Below, in pieces: positions 26,606-35,401 of a DNA stretch of 54,710 nt. Below the pieces are notes generated by a model. It ran no database searches. It worked only from the letters and a program-made list of their open reading frames with translations, and had not been told where the DNA came from. The translations under genes and the position numbers were made by a program. The stretch comes from Gaoshiqia sediminis (GTDB taxonomy: Bacteria > Bacteroidota > Bacteroidia > Bacteroidales > Prolixibacteraceae): assembly GCF_025907915.1 (NCBI RefSeq), contig NZ_JAPAAF010000030.1:1-54710 (forward strand), read 5' to 3'. Positions within the stretch are counted from its first letter, which is position 1; each line of letters begins with the position of its first letter.

Positions 26606-29600
26606 TATTGTTTGATCAATTTAATAGCATCAGCCACCACCATGCGGGCCTGCGACTGGTTGGTCATTTCCACCAAGGCCGTATCTGACGAAAAGTAGAA
26701 GGCGCCCAGGTGGTTCCAGCCCTCTTCGGCGGTTTTCAGGTCAACGGTGGCATCTTCGTCGCCGTCGTCGTGATGGATAATGTAGTGATATTCTCCCGCA
26801 TTGGAATCTCCGCCACGCCGCCCGCCCCGGCGGGTATCCTTGTACACATAGGCATACACATCGTAGAAACCTCTTTCGCTGAGGGGAATGTTCCATTGCG
26901 CCTTTTGGTCACCTTCGCCCGAGCTAATATAATGCGCCGAACGGATGTAGGCCCCGTAAAAGGCCGAATTGGCCGTTAAGGTCCAGTTGCGCGGAGGCCG
27001 CCAGCCCGAAAAACCGGCATATCTACTGGTGGTTTCCTCTTCGGTAATCAGCAACTTACGCAGCAGGCTCCCTTCATCGTTGGTGGTAACCACGAAGCCC
27101 GGATCTTCATTATCGACGATTATTTCATTCTCTTCGGCAATGCGCACCGGTATGTCCACAACGGTTTCGCCTTCATAGGGAACTGCCTTCTTATCCTCTT
27201 CCAGATTTTCCAGCGGAAGCCTGATTTCCGAAGGGATATTCCGTGAGGTAAGCGTATTGATGCTGGCCCCGCGCGGGCTACCGCTCAACAGGAAGCTGAC
27301 TTCCTTGGTTTGGTTGCCTTCCAGGTGAATCAGCTTGCTGATGGTTTCGGCCGAGCCGCCCATGCCGCCAAACCGGCCACCGGCTGCGCCCAGCCTGAAA
27401 TCAACCGAGATGATACCTTCCACACCTTCGGTATTGCTCACCTTAAATTTAACCATCGTCTTCAACTGATCGCCATCCAACACATTCACCGCGTTAATAT
27501 TGTCTATCAGGAAAGCAGGTAACTGTTTGCTGCTAAACCAACTCTCCATGTATGGGATCAGATCGATTCCGAAACGGTCGTACACGGCGTTGTTAAAATC
27601 TTCAATAGAGGCGGTTTTAAATTTTATTTCGTTGAGATAGTTGAACAGGAAATCCTCAAACTCGGCATCGCCTGCTTTCCGTTTGATGATGGAGAAGAGC
27701 GCCTTTCCTTTCAATTGAATAACATTGTCAACAATTTGCAGCTGTTTCGGGTCTTTCAGTATTTCCTCAAAACTTTGGCTTAGCAAGGCCAGGTTGCCCT
27801 GTTCATTTTCCGACATGCCTTGCATGTCGCGCATCCAACCCATCCGAGGACTGTCGGTGCCTTGCTTTTTGTAACTTTCAAACACACGGTCGGTAACCGG
27901 CCACTGGTCGGAGCGGATATAATAGGCATAGTTATAAAATAAGGGAAAGATGTAATACGGATTTGGTTTTTCCTCAATTTGCACCTGTCCCTGCGAACGC
28001 TGAAAATCAGGCCGTCCCTGTTCCTGAGTGAAGGAAGAAAGGAAATTTTTCAGTACCTGTATCTTTTTCTCCTGCGGTGTCATCTCCTGGCTGGCATCGG
28101 GCCCAAAACGGCGACGACCTTCCATGCGTCCGTAAAAATCGGCATCGCCCACCAGCAAACCCTTTTCGGCAAACAACACCATCTCGGGCTGCATCTGCTC
28201 GCGGGCGCCACTCAGCACCCGGTCGTACGAATAATACTGAATCGGCACTTCCACCAGCGAAAACCGCTCAAAGGGGTAATACATGTCCACGCTTCGCTCA
28301 AAGTCCTGCAACGCTTCGGCAACTACCGAAGGTATGGTGTCTTTTATTTCTTCGAAGAAAGCTGAAAAATAATCGTGCCCTTTACGCACGTAAACATTAA
28401 ATTCCAGCCCATCGATATCCGCCTGTTTGCGTTCGTAATCGCCAATGGTGAGCGACACCTGCGTTTGCGGGTGCGACGAGGTAAACACAAAACGGTTTTC
28501 ATCCTGCTGCACGGTCCCCTGCGAAATGGCCGTCAGCCCGGGCTTGGTGTTTACCTCCAACTTGTAATTGCTGAATTGGCGCGACAGCCATTGACTGTTC
28601 TTGGCACCCATGCCAGCCCCGGGAACCGGGTACCAGTTATTTTCCCGGGTCAACAGGATATAATCAGGCGTAACAAACGCGTATCGCTTGTCGATTTGAT
28701 ATAAAAAATTGCGGTAGGTGGCAATACGGGTTTCATCATCAATATCCAGGTAGCAGGCCGACTCAATTATTTTTCCTTCATATGAAAAAAAGATGCTGGC
28801 TTGTTGCCCGGCGTCAAGCTTCAGGCCGGTAAGCTCTACCACGTTCAGTTTTCGTTCAAAATCATGATCCTGGCCGTTCACCTGTATGCGGGTAACTTTC
28901 AGTCCGGGATTCAGGCTGAAAATAACTTTTTCAAGTGGTGATGAATTTTCATTCGTTACGTCCAGCGTGACATCACAAACAAGCTGTTGTCCCTGGTGAT
29001 CCACTTTTATGTCGTAATCTTTCACCTGTACCTGTTTCACGTCCAGGTACTGATCGCTCAGGCCGATCAGCTCCCGCCGCAAACGTTGCTCACTCAAAAA
29101 TGCCCCCACATGGCGGCTGCCCAGGTAAATACCAAAAACCAGGCAAACGCTTCCAAACACCAGCGCAAAGTAGCGCATCCCTTCAGAATGGGGCAACCTG
29201 CGCAATAAAATAATGGTATAGAAAATAAATGCCAGGCCCAAAAAGAAATACATGCCGCGGTGGATCAGTACTGTTTCGAGATTGCCAAAACCCACAAAAT
29301 CGGAAAAGGTGAGTGGAATATTAAAGGCCATATAATCGAACAAGTAGTAAAACCTGTCCTGAAGGTAAAACAGTGAGATGGCCACATAACCCAGTAAAAC
29401 CACAAATGTAACGGCCTGGTTACGAATCAGCGACATAATGAGGAATGACAATCCCATGATGAAAACCAGCGTGGGCACACTGATCAGCCCAAAATAATAA
29501 ACGTATGCCATCCAGTTTACGGTAACGTTTTTGGTGATTAGGTTGAAGATAATGGCAATGGACAGAATGATCAGGTTAAGGACGAAAAAAACGACCAGGT

Positions 29601-29946
29601 TACCCAACGTTTTACCAATCACGTACTCGCCGTTGGTCATTGGGCGCATGTAAATAACCTCGGTGGTATCCAATTTCTTATCCCGCTTCAAAAAGTCGGA
29701 GGCCAGAAAGATGGCAATAATGGCCTGCACCACGTTTAAAAACAACAGGTTGATATATGGAATAAGCGAAGGCAAACCTTTCAGTTCCCATTGCCCTGCC
29801 CCACCATTGGATTCGATAAGTACACCAAAATTAAAAAAGGCCAGGAACACCATCGCGATGATGGCGAAAATGCGAAAAAACCAGCTGCGCAGCAGGGTTT
29901 TGGTTTCGTACAGGGCAATAGAACGAATATTGTGAAGGGAAATCAT
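26605..29946 (-). CDS. ABC-2 permease fused to degenerate M1-peptidase-like and golvesin-C-like domains
   Basis: A 1113-residue protein in three parts. Residues 1-280 form an ABC-2 permease with about six to eight hydrophobic segments. Residues 300-830 resemble the extracytoplasmic M1 aminopeptidase-like part of Bacteroidota ABC permease/M1 proteins. There GAREQ (580-584) occupies the place of the GAMEN substrate motif and no HExxH zinc motif follows, so it is probably not a peptidase. Residues 975-1113 (from GWRPPRNW to VVADAIKLI) look like the golvesin C-terminal-like domain found at the ends of secreted enzymes. A glycine-rich linker lies near 853-865. It is 16 bases downstream of the ATPase gene, its likely partner. 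Confidence 0.85.
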   Translation of the reverse strand: MISLHNIRSIALYETKTLLRSWFFRIFAIIAMVFLAFFNFGVLIESNGGAGQWELKGLPSLIPYINLLFLNVVQAIIAIFLASDFLKRDKKLDTTEVIYMRPMTNGEYVIGKTLGNLVVFFVLNLIILSIAIIFNLITKNVTVNWMAYVYYFGLISVPTLVFIMGLSFLIMSLIRNQAVTFVVLLGYVAISLFYLQDRFYYLFDYMAFNIPLTFSDFVGFGNLETVLIHRGMYFFLGLAFIFYTIILLRRLPHSEGMRYFALVFGSVCLVFGIYLGSRHVGAFLSEQRLRRELIGLSDQYLDVKQVQVKDYDIKVDHQGQQLVCDVTLDVTNENSSPLEKVIFSLNPGLKVTRIQVNGQDHDFERKLNVVELTGLKLDAGQQASIFFSYEGKIIESACYLDIDDETRIATYRNFLYQIDKRYAFVTPDYILLTRENNWYPVPGAGMGAKNSQWLSRQFSNYKLEVNTKPGLTAISQGTVQQDENRFVFTSSHPQTQVSLTIGDYERKQADIDGLEFNVYVRKGHDYFSAFFEEIKDTIPSVVAEALQDFERSVDMYYPFERFSLVEVPIQYYSYDRVLSGAREQMQPEMVLFAEKGLLVGDADFYGRMEGRRRFGPDASQEMTPQEKKIQVLKNFLSSFTQEQGRPDFQRSQGQVQIEEKPNPYYIFPLFYNYAYYIRSDQWPVTDRVFESYKKQGTDSPRMGWMRDMQGMSENEQGNLALLSQSFEEILKDPKQLQIVDNVIQLKGKALFSIIKRKAGDAEFEDFLFNYLNEIKFKTASIEDFNNAVYDRFGIDLIPYMESWFSSKQLPAFLIDNINAVNVLDGDQLKTMVKFKVSNTEGVEGIISVDFRLGAAGGRFGGMGGSAETISKLIHLEGNQTKEVSFLLSGSPRGASINTLTSRNIPSEIRLPLENLEEDKKAVPYEGETVVDIPVRIAEENEIIVDNEDPGFVVTTNDEGSLLRKLLITEEETTSRYAGFSGWRPPRNWTLTANSAFYGAYIRSAHYISSGEGDQKAQWNIPLSERGFYDVYAYVYKDTRRGGRRGGDSNAGEYHYIIHHDDGDEDATVDLKTAEEGWNHLGAFYFSSDTALVEMTNQSQARMVVADAIKLIKQ

Positions 29947-29962
29947 GATGCAGAAATTTAGG

Positions 29963-30856
29963 TTAGATAGCTGTCCACTGATTTAATTGATTCTCCATAA
30001 AATACACATAAGCATGTTCCAGGTTGGCATCGATGTGGTTTCCGGAATAGCCATTAATCGAGTCGGCCACCACCTGTATTTCCCACCCTTCCTGGGTGGG
30101 CACGGTCGAAATGACCGGATATTTTTCATTAATCTCCAGGTATTCCGCTTCGGTAGCCTTAATGAGCCACACCTTATCGCCAGCCTGTTCTACCAGCTCA
30201 TCGGGCGAGCCGCTGTAGGCCAGTTCGCCGCGGTTGAGCAGCGCCATGCTTTTGCAGGTACTCGAAATGTCGCCAACTATGTGGGTGGACAAGATAATGA
30301 TCACATCTTTGGTAGAAATGGTTGACAGCAGGTTGCGGAACCGGATACGCTCCTCGGGATCGAGGCCGGTGGTAGGTTCGTCCACAATGATGAGCCGTGG
30401 GTTGTTGATCAGTGCCTGTGCAATGCCCAATCGGCGTTTCATCCCTCCCGAAAGGCGGTTGGCCTGCCGGTCGCGGGCCTCGAAAAGGCCCACTTCTTCC
30501 AGCATCCGATCAACGGCCGAAGCCCTCGTTTTGCTATCTTTCATCCCGGCCAACCGGGCAGCATAGTCCAAAAATTCGTGCGTGGTCAGTTTAGAGAAGA
30601 AACGGAAGTCCTGTGGCAGGTAGCCCAGTATCTTTCGAATTTCTTTGCGGTTCTTCACCAGGTCGAGCCCATCGATAGTCACCTTCCCGGAGCTGGGTTT
30701 CATCAGCGTTACTAAAATACGCATCAAGGTAGATTTACCGGCCCCGTTGGGCCCCAGCAAACCAAACATCCCGTCCTGTATTTCAAGTGATATATTATTA
30801 ATGGCCCGGTTGCCATTCGGGTAAATTTTGCTCAGTCCTTCAATGGTAATGTTCAC
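29963..30856 (-). CDS. ABC transporter ATP-binding protein
   Basis: A 297-residue cytoplasmic ABC ATPase with Walker A GPNGAGKST (35-43), Q82, signature LSGGMK (135-140), Walker B D159-E160, D-loop TGLD and H-loop H192. The C-terminal 90 residues form an accessory domain. It closely resembles the ATPase domain fused to the RND protein (shared MFGLLGPNGAGKST, GYLPQ, RIRFRNLL and STHI..DIS stretches), so the two look like paralogues. First gene of the seven-gene operon, and the likely motor for the downstream ABC-2/M1-like permease. Confidence 0.95.
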   Translation of the reverse strand: MNITIEGLSKIYPNGNRAINNISLEIQDGMFGLLGPNGAGKSTLMRILVTLMKPSSGKVTIDGLDLVKNRKEIRKILGYLPQDFRFFSKLTTHEFLDYAARLAGMKDSKTRASAVDRMLEEVGLFEARDRQANRLSGGMKRRLGIAQALINNPRLIIVDEPTTGLDPEERIRFRNLLSTISTKDVIIILSTHIVGDISSTCKSMALLNRGELAYSGSPDELVEQAGDKVWLIKATEAEYLEINEKYPVISTVPTQEGWEIQVVADSINGYSGNHIDANLEHAYVYFMENQLNQWTAI

Positions 30857-31177
30857 GTTCGTCAGATTCTGGTTCAGTGGATAGACTTTTATTTATGAAA
30901 AACGTTTAAAACGCTTCCCTAAAAATAGACGTCATTTGTCATGAATACGAATTTTATCGGCCAACAAGCGTTATGTGCAGACAAGCGTTCATTAAAACGC
31001 GCCAAATTCAAGAATGTACAAATACAATACCCGGTGAATTCAGCGTGGGAACAACGGGCAAATCGCAGAACAAACAAAAAAAGAGCAAACACTTGGCTGT
31101 TTCATTCTGTTTACTATTTTAATGAAGTCAATAAAAGAGGCATATTCAGATCAAATCAATTATAAAAATTAAATGCT
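30857..31177. promoter_or_regulatory. Divergent promoter region between the RND-ABC operon and mscS
   Basis: These 321 A/T-rich bases hold no convincing gene; the open frame at 30941-31165 has no protein-like features. Both neighbours are transcribed outward, so two promoters must lie here. A minus-strand TATTTTTA box near 30925 is one mismatch from TAnnTTTG. I see no strong operator palindrome. Confidence 0.4.
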
Positions 31178-32113
31178 ATGGAGAAAATATTATCAACTGA
31201 TTTTTGGGGGAAATTGGCAATTGGATTCACGGATTGGGCCATTAGCGAATTGCCCTCCATCATTATCCTTATCTTACTGTTAATCGTATTGTTGCGCACC
31301 AGTTCGTTTTTAATCCGTAAGTTGAAAAATATTCTGATCAGCCGGACGGTTTACAACCAGGACGAACCGGATCTGGAGGCTGAAAAGCGGCTAAACACCC
31401 TAATGGGGATCGTCCGAAAAGGTGTAGCGATTCTGATCTGGGCTGTCTTTATCATGATCTTTCTGAAAAAAATAAACATCGATATTGCTCCCATCCTGGC
31501 CGGGGCTGGAATCGTCGGGCTGGCCGTGGGTTTTGGTGCACAGGAGTTGGTGCGCGACTTTATTTCGGGCTTCTTCATCTTGCTCGAAAACCAAATCCGT
31601 ACGGGCGACGTGGCCATCATTAACGGCACCGGCGGACTGGTCGAGAAAATTGAACTGCGCACCATCACCCTGCGCGATCAGTCGGGAACGGTGCATGTGT
31701 TTCAGAACGGGAAAATCAACACGGTGTCGAACATGACCAAAGGCTGGTCGGCCATGGTGTTCGACATTGGCGTAGCCTACAAGGAAGATCTGAACCGGGT
31801 GATGGACGTCATGCGTGAAGTATCGGAAGAATTACGGAATGATGAAACCTTTGGGCCAAAAATCCTGGAGCCGATGGAAATTTTCGGGCTCGACAGTTTT
31901 GGCGACAGCGCCCTGGTCATCAAAGGCCGCATCAAAACCCGCCCCATTGAACAGTGGAACGTGGGCCGCGAATATCGCAAACGCTTGAAAGAAGCCTTTG
32001 ACAAGCATGGCATTGAAATTCCGTTCCCTCACCACACCATTTACTGGGGCGAAGAAATGAAGCCCCTGCAAATGACCCTGAACAAGGCAGAAAACACGAG
32101 GGAGAACAACTAA
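31178..32113 (+). CDS. MscS-family mechanosensitive ion channel
   Basis: A 311-residue small-conductance mechanosensitive channel that releases solutes on osmotic downshock. It has three hydrophobic segments (about 25-45, 82-102, 106-145). The third is the Gly/Ala-rich pore helix, followed by the very typical VGFGAQELVRDFISGFFILLE (about 118-138). A beta domain and an alpha/beta C-terminal domain ending IPFPHHTIYW complete the fold. Normal length, single gene, divergent from the RND-ABC operon. Confidence 0.95.
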   Translation: MEKILSTDFWGKLAIGFTDWAISELPSIIILILLLIVLLRTSSFLIRKLKNILISRTVYNQDEPDLEAEKRLNTLMGIVRKGVAILIWAVFIMIFLKKINIDIAPILAGAGIVGLAVGFGAQELVRDFISGFFILLENQIRTGDVAIINGTGGLVEKIELRTITLRDQSGTVHVFQNGKINTVSNMTKGWSAMVFDIGVAYKEDLNRVMDVMREVSEELRNDETFGPKILEPMEIFGLDSFGDSALVIKGRIKTRPIEQWNVGREYRKRLKEAFDKHGIEIPFPHHTIYWGEEMKPLQMTLNKAENTRENN

Positions 32114-32149
32114 TTCGTAAACGGTGCACAACGGATGCCCTGAGCAAAA

Positions 32150-32180
32150 ACAAAGCCGGTGAATGACCAGCCGGCTTTGT
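32150..32180 (+). terminator. Hairpin terminator of mscS
   Basis: A 10-bp perfect stem (ACAAAGCCGG at 32150-32159 with CCGGCTTTGT at 32171-32180) lies 36 bases past the mscS stop. A T-rich but interrupted tail follows. It may also serve the convergent gene on the other strand. Confidence 0.55.
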
Positions 32181-32241
32181 CGCTTGTTTGTTTCTGTTTC
32201 TGCAAAAGGGAATGTTTCCTTGTTTTCACAGGGCACCGGAA

Positions 32242-32895
32242 TCATTCTTCCGGGCTTTCCATGATAATCTCTTCTTCCATCCGCATCTCCTTTTCTGGAC
32301 GTTTCTTCCGGATGATTTCGATTTTCTCCCGATCACCGCTCAGGTCTTTTTTCTTGTATGAAATGATTTCGGGTGCATCCAAATCAATCACGTTTCCACC
32401 GTGCATTACTTTTACCCGCGGCATAGGTGGCAGCGGCGGATGAGGGGGTATGGGCGCTTTCCCTTTAAAGATCATCACATCCTTGTCGCCCAAGGCTTTT
32501 TTGTGGTGCAGATGGATCATCCGGCGCAGCGAATCAACCTCCGGAAAATCGAATTCATGCATCATCCATTCATCCTCGCCTCCGGGCGAAACAAACACGA
32601 ACTTCCGGGATTTTCCGCTTTCATCGTCCTGCAAGTCAAACTCAAACCGTTTCATTTTAGAATGAATAACGGAGTCAAGATTATGCGGAAAATCACCCTC
32701 GAACCAGGTAAAATCGCCATCGCCAACAATCGTCGTATCCAACTCGGTTTTCACGCCGTTTTCAATCTTCACCATTCTCAGGTGCTTCTTCTTTTCAGGT
32801 TTGGATTGGTCGCCGGGGATTTGGGCAAAACCCGATACCACCAGAACCAACATCATAACCAGGGTATAAAAACCCGTTTTAACAAGTGTCTTCAT
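32242..32895 (-). CDS. Secreted highly charged protein, function unknown
   Basis: About 217 residues from the preferred ATG at 32895; an ATG at 32919 would add eight. It starts with a signal peptide (MKTLVKTGFYTLVMMLVLVVSG, then FAQ) followed by a Lys/Glu/Asp-rich mature region with a proline-rich stretch (PPHPPLPPMP, about 150-160) and an acidic/basic alternating tail. I recognise no domain. It is divergent from the histidine kinase gene 147 bases away, so it is a plausible target or periplasmic partner of that two-component system; this is inference from position. Confidence 0.7.
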   Translation of the reverse strand: MKTLVKTGFYTLVMMLVLVVSGFAQIPGDQSKPEKKKHLRMVKIENGVKTELDTTIVGDGDFTWFEGDFPHNLDSVIHSKMKRFEFDLQDDESGKSRKFVFVSPGGEDEWMMHEFDFPEVDSLRRMIHLHHKKALGDKDVMIFKGKAPIPPHPPLPPMPRVKVMHGGNVIDLDAPEIISYKKKDLSGDREKIEIIRKKRPEKEMRMEEEIIMESPEE

Positions 32896-33041
32896 ATCTG
32901 TCCGTTTTTTGTGTTTCATTTCAAATTACGAAACAAAGGTATGCCCGGAGTGTACTGAAAATGAGTTAACACCTGCTTAAAAACCGTTAAGGAAAAGTTA
33001 AAATCAAAACAGCCTGCCGGCGAATTCCGTACTTTTGATGC

Positions 33042-34676
33042 ATGAACAAACGCGCGTTTACAGTCATTATGGCCCTGATGGGATTGTCGATTATCGGCAT
33101 CATTGTCATCCAGGTGGTTTGGATTAACAATGCCATCCGGGTAAAAAATGAATTGTTCAACCGCAGTGTGTACGAAGCGTTGGCCTTGGCAGCCCAGAAG
33201 CTGGAGGACCGGCAGGACCTCGAATTCATCAGCCGGTTTCCCGGCCCCGACAGCCTGATTTGGAAGGGAAAAAACATCGCTCCTCCTCCCCCGCCCCGTC
33301 CGGTGAAAATTATCCGCGACCGCAACAATCCGGCCAACACCCGATTCGAGGTAAAAACCGACACCAGCAAACAAGTACATGTGTTCACCTTCAACCTGGG
33401 AAACGGGAAAAAAATGCAGACTGAACGCATCATCATCTCCGAAAAAGACACCCTGCTGACCGACACCCGCGCATTTATGGATGCCAGCTTATCCAGGCTG
33501 GATTCGTTGCAACTGCTGACTGATTCGCTCGACATCCTGAAACCGGAGATCCGGCAACGCGTTCATCTGAAAACCGAAAAGCTGCGGCAATTCACCAACC
33601 AGGTGATGACCGAAATAACCACCTTCAACCACACCGATGTGCCGATTGAAGAGATGCATGTGCTGGTAAAGACAATCCTGGCCGACCGAAACATCCCGAT
33701 TGAATTTGACCTGGCCATTGCTGAAAACGATACCCTCCGCGAAACAACCGCTCAAGCCGATAGCCTGGCGCTGGCCACCAGTCCCCACAAAACCCGCCTG
33801 TTCCCCCATGCCATTTTTGCCCGCAACAGTTACCTGGTCATTCATTTTCCCGGGCAAAGCCGTTTCATTTACCGGTCGGTATCGTGGCTACTGCTGGCAT
33901 CGCTGGTCTTTTCGCTCATCATCCTGCTTACTTTTACGCTGAGTGTATGGTTCATGCTGAAACAGAAAAAAATCTCCGAAATGAAATCGGACTTCATCAA
34001 CAACATGACCCACGAATTTAAAACGCCGATCGCCACCATTTCGGTAGCTGCCGACTCAATCCTGAACGAAAAGGTGATCGGCCAGCCCGAAAAAGTTGGC
34101 TTCTACGTTGGTATGATCAAAAAAGAAAATACCCGCATGAACCGGCAGGTGGAAGATATCCTGACCATTGCCCGGCTCGACAAAAAGGATTTCGAGTTCA
34201 ACTGGGCACCGGTACAAATACACGAGTTGATCCATGAGGTTGTACAAAGCATTATCCTGCAAGTGGAAAAGCGCAAAGGTGAAATTACCACTGCCCTGAA
34301 TGCCACGAACCCGACCATCACCACCGACAAAACCCACTGCGCCAACATCGTTTACAATTTGCTGGACAATGCCAACAAATACTCGCCCGACCAGCCCCGC
34401 ATCCGAATTGAAACGAAAAATACAGAGCGGGGAGTTATCATTTCGGTGATTGACCAGGGAATCGGGCTGAGCAAATCGGTGCAGGCAAAAATATTTGAAC
34501 GGTTTTACCGGCAAACCACCGGCAACATCCACAATGTGAAAGGATTCGGATTGGGACTGAGTTACGTGCGGGCCGTGGTAGAAGCCAACCGGGGAAGCAT
34601 CTCGGTACACAGCGAACCCGGAAAGGGCAGCCGCTTTGATGTGTTTTTACCGTTTCACCGGGAAACCCGGGATTAG
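33042..34676 (+). CDS. Membrane sensor histidine kinase
   Basis: A 544-residue HisKA-type kinase. A first transmembrane helix (about 7-27) leads to a periplasmic sensor region (about 30-278) containing a PPPPPRP stretch, and a second helix spans 281-305. The H-box MTHEFKTPIA has the phosphorylated H324. The N-box YNLLDNANKYS contains N439 and N443, and the G-boxes DQGIG (471-475) and GFGLGL (501-506) complete the ATPase domain. The response regulator follows after 24 bases. The sensor region has no domain I recognise. Confidence 0.95.
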   Translation: MNKRAFTVIMALMGLSIIGIIVIQVVWINNAIRVKNELFNRSVYEALALAAQKLEDRQDLEFISRFPGPDSLIWKGKNIAPPPPPRPVKIIRDRNNPANTRFEVKTDTSKQVHVFTFNLGNGKKMQTERIIISEKDTLLTDTRAFMDASLSRLDSLQLLTDSLDILKPEIRQRVHLKTEKLRQFTNQVMTEITTFNHTDVPIEEMHVLVKTILADRNIPIEFDLAIAENDTLRETTAQADSLALATSPHKTRLFPHAIFARNSYLVIHFPGQSRFIYRSVSWLLLASLVFSLIILLTFTLSVWFMLKQKKISEMKSDFINNMTHEFKTPIATISVAADSILNEKVIGQPEKVGFYVGMIKKENTRMNRQVEDILTIARLDKKDFEFNWAPVQIHELIHEVVQSIILQVEKRKGEITTALNATNPTITTDKTHCANIVYNLLDNANKYSPDQPRIRIETKNTERGVIISVIDQGIGLSKSVQAKIFERFYRQTTGNIHNVKGFGLGLSYVRAVVEANRGSISVHSEPGKGSRFDVFLPFHRETRD

Positions 34677-34700
34677 CGAACCTTTAATTTTTTCTGCGAC

Positions 34701-35393
34701 ATGAGCGAAAGTCAACATATTTTTTTGGTGGAAGACGACCTGAGTTTTGGTGCAGTGCTTAAATCGTACCTCGAACTGAATGACTTTGCCGTAACCTGGG
34801 TGGACGACGGGAAACGTGCCCTGGAGCGTTTTCGCAACGGGAAATTCAACCTGTGCCTGCTGGATGTGATGTTGCCCCATGTGGATGGTTTTACCCTGGG
34901 CGCCGAAATCCGTAAAATCGACAAACAGGTCCCCTTTGTTTTTCTGACGGCAAAAGCCCTGAAAGAAGACGTTCTGAAAGGATACCAGGCAGGCGCCGAC
35001 GATTACGTAACCAAACCTTTCGACAGCGAGGTCCTGCTTTGTAAAATACGGGCCATCCTGAATCGCAGAGGCACAACCTACCAGAAGAAACCGGAAGAAT
35101 ATCAACTGGGGAGTTACCGTTTCCAGGTGCAGCGAAGAAGCATTGTGCGACAGGGAGCCGAACAAAAATTGTCGCCCAAAGAAGCCGAGCTGTTGAAACT
35201 ACTTTGCGAATACCGGAATGACTTATTGCCCCGCGAAGTAGCGCTGAAAAAAATCTGGGGCGACGACGGATATTTCACGGCCCGCAGCATGGATGTTTAC
35301 ATCACCAAGTTGAGAAAATTTTTATCAGAAGATACTACGGTAGAAATCAGGAACATCCACAGCAGCGGCTTCATCCTGCAAATCAACGAATAA
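34701..35393 (+). CDS. OmpR-family response regulator
   Basis: A 230-residue two-domain regulator. The receiver domain has the acidic pocket E11-D12-D13, phosphoacceptor D55, T83 and K105. The C-terminal winged-helix DNA-binding domain (about 133-228) shows the OmpR pattern LSPKEAELLKLLCEYRNDLLPREVAL...ARSMDVYITKLRKFL. It is cotranscribed with the kinase upstream. The targets may include the divergent secreted-protein gene, but no matching site was identified. Confidence 0.96.
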   Translation: MSESQHIFLVEDDLSFGAVLKSYLELNDFAVTWVDDGKRALERFRNGKFNLCLLDVMLPHVDGFTLGAEIRKIDKQVPFVFLTAKALKEDVLKGYQAGADDYVTKPFDSEVLLCKIRAILNRRGTTYQKKPEEYQLGSYRFQVQRRSIVRQGAEQKLSPKEAELLKLLCEYRNDLLPREVALKKIWGDDGYFTARSMDVYITKLRKFLSEDTTVEIRNIHSSGFILQINE

Positions 35394-35401
35394 GTCCACT
35401 G

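Noticed and set aside
26605-29946. Active M1 aminopeptidase
   Set aside because: The protein has no HExxH zinc-binding motif.
30941-31165. 74-codon frame between the RND-ABC operon and mscS
   Set aside because: Low-complexity, basic and Asn/Lys-rich translation, no RBS, and it occupies a divergent promoter region.
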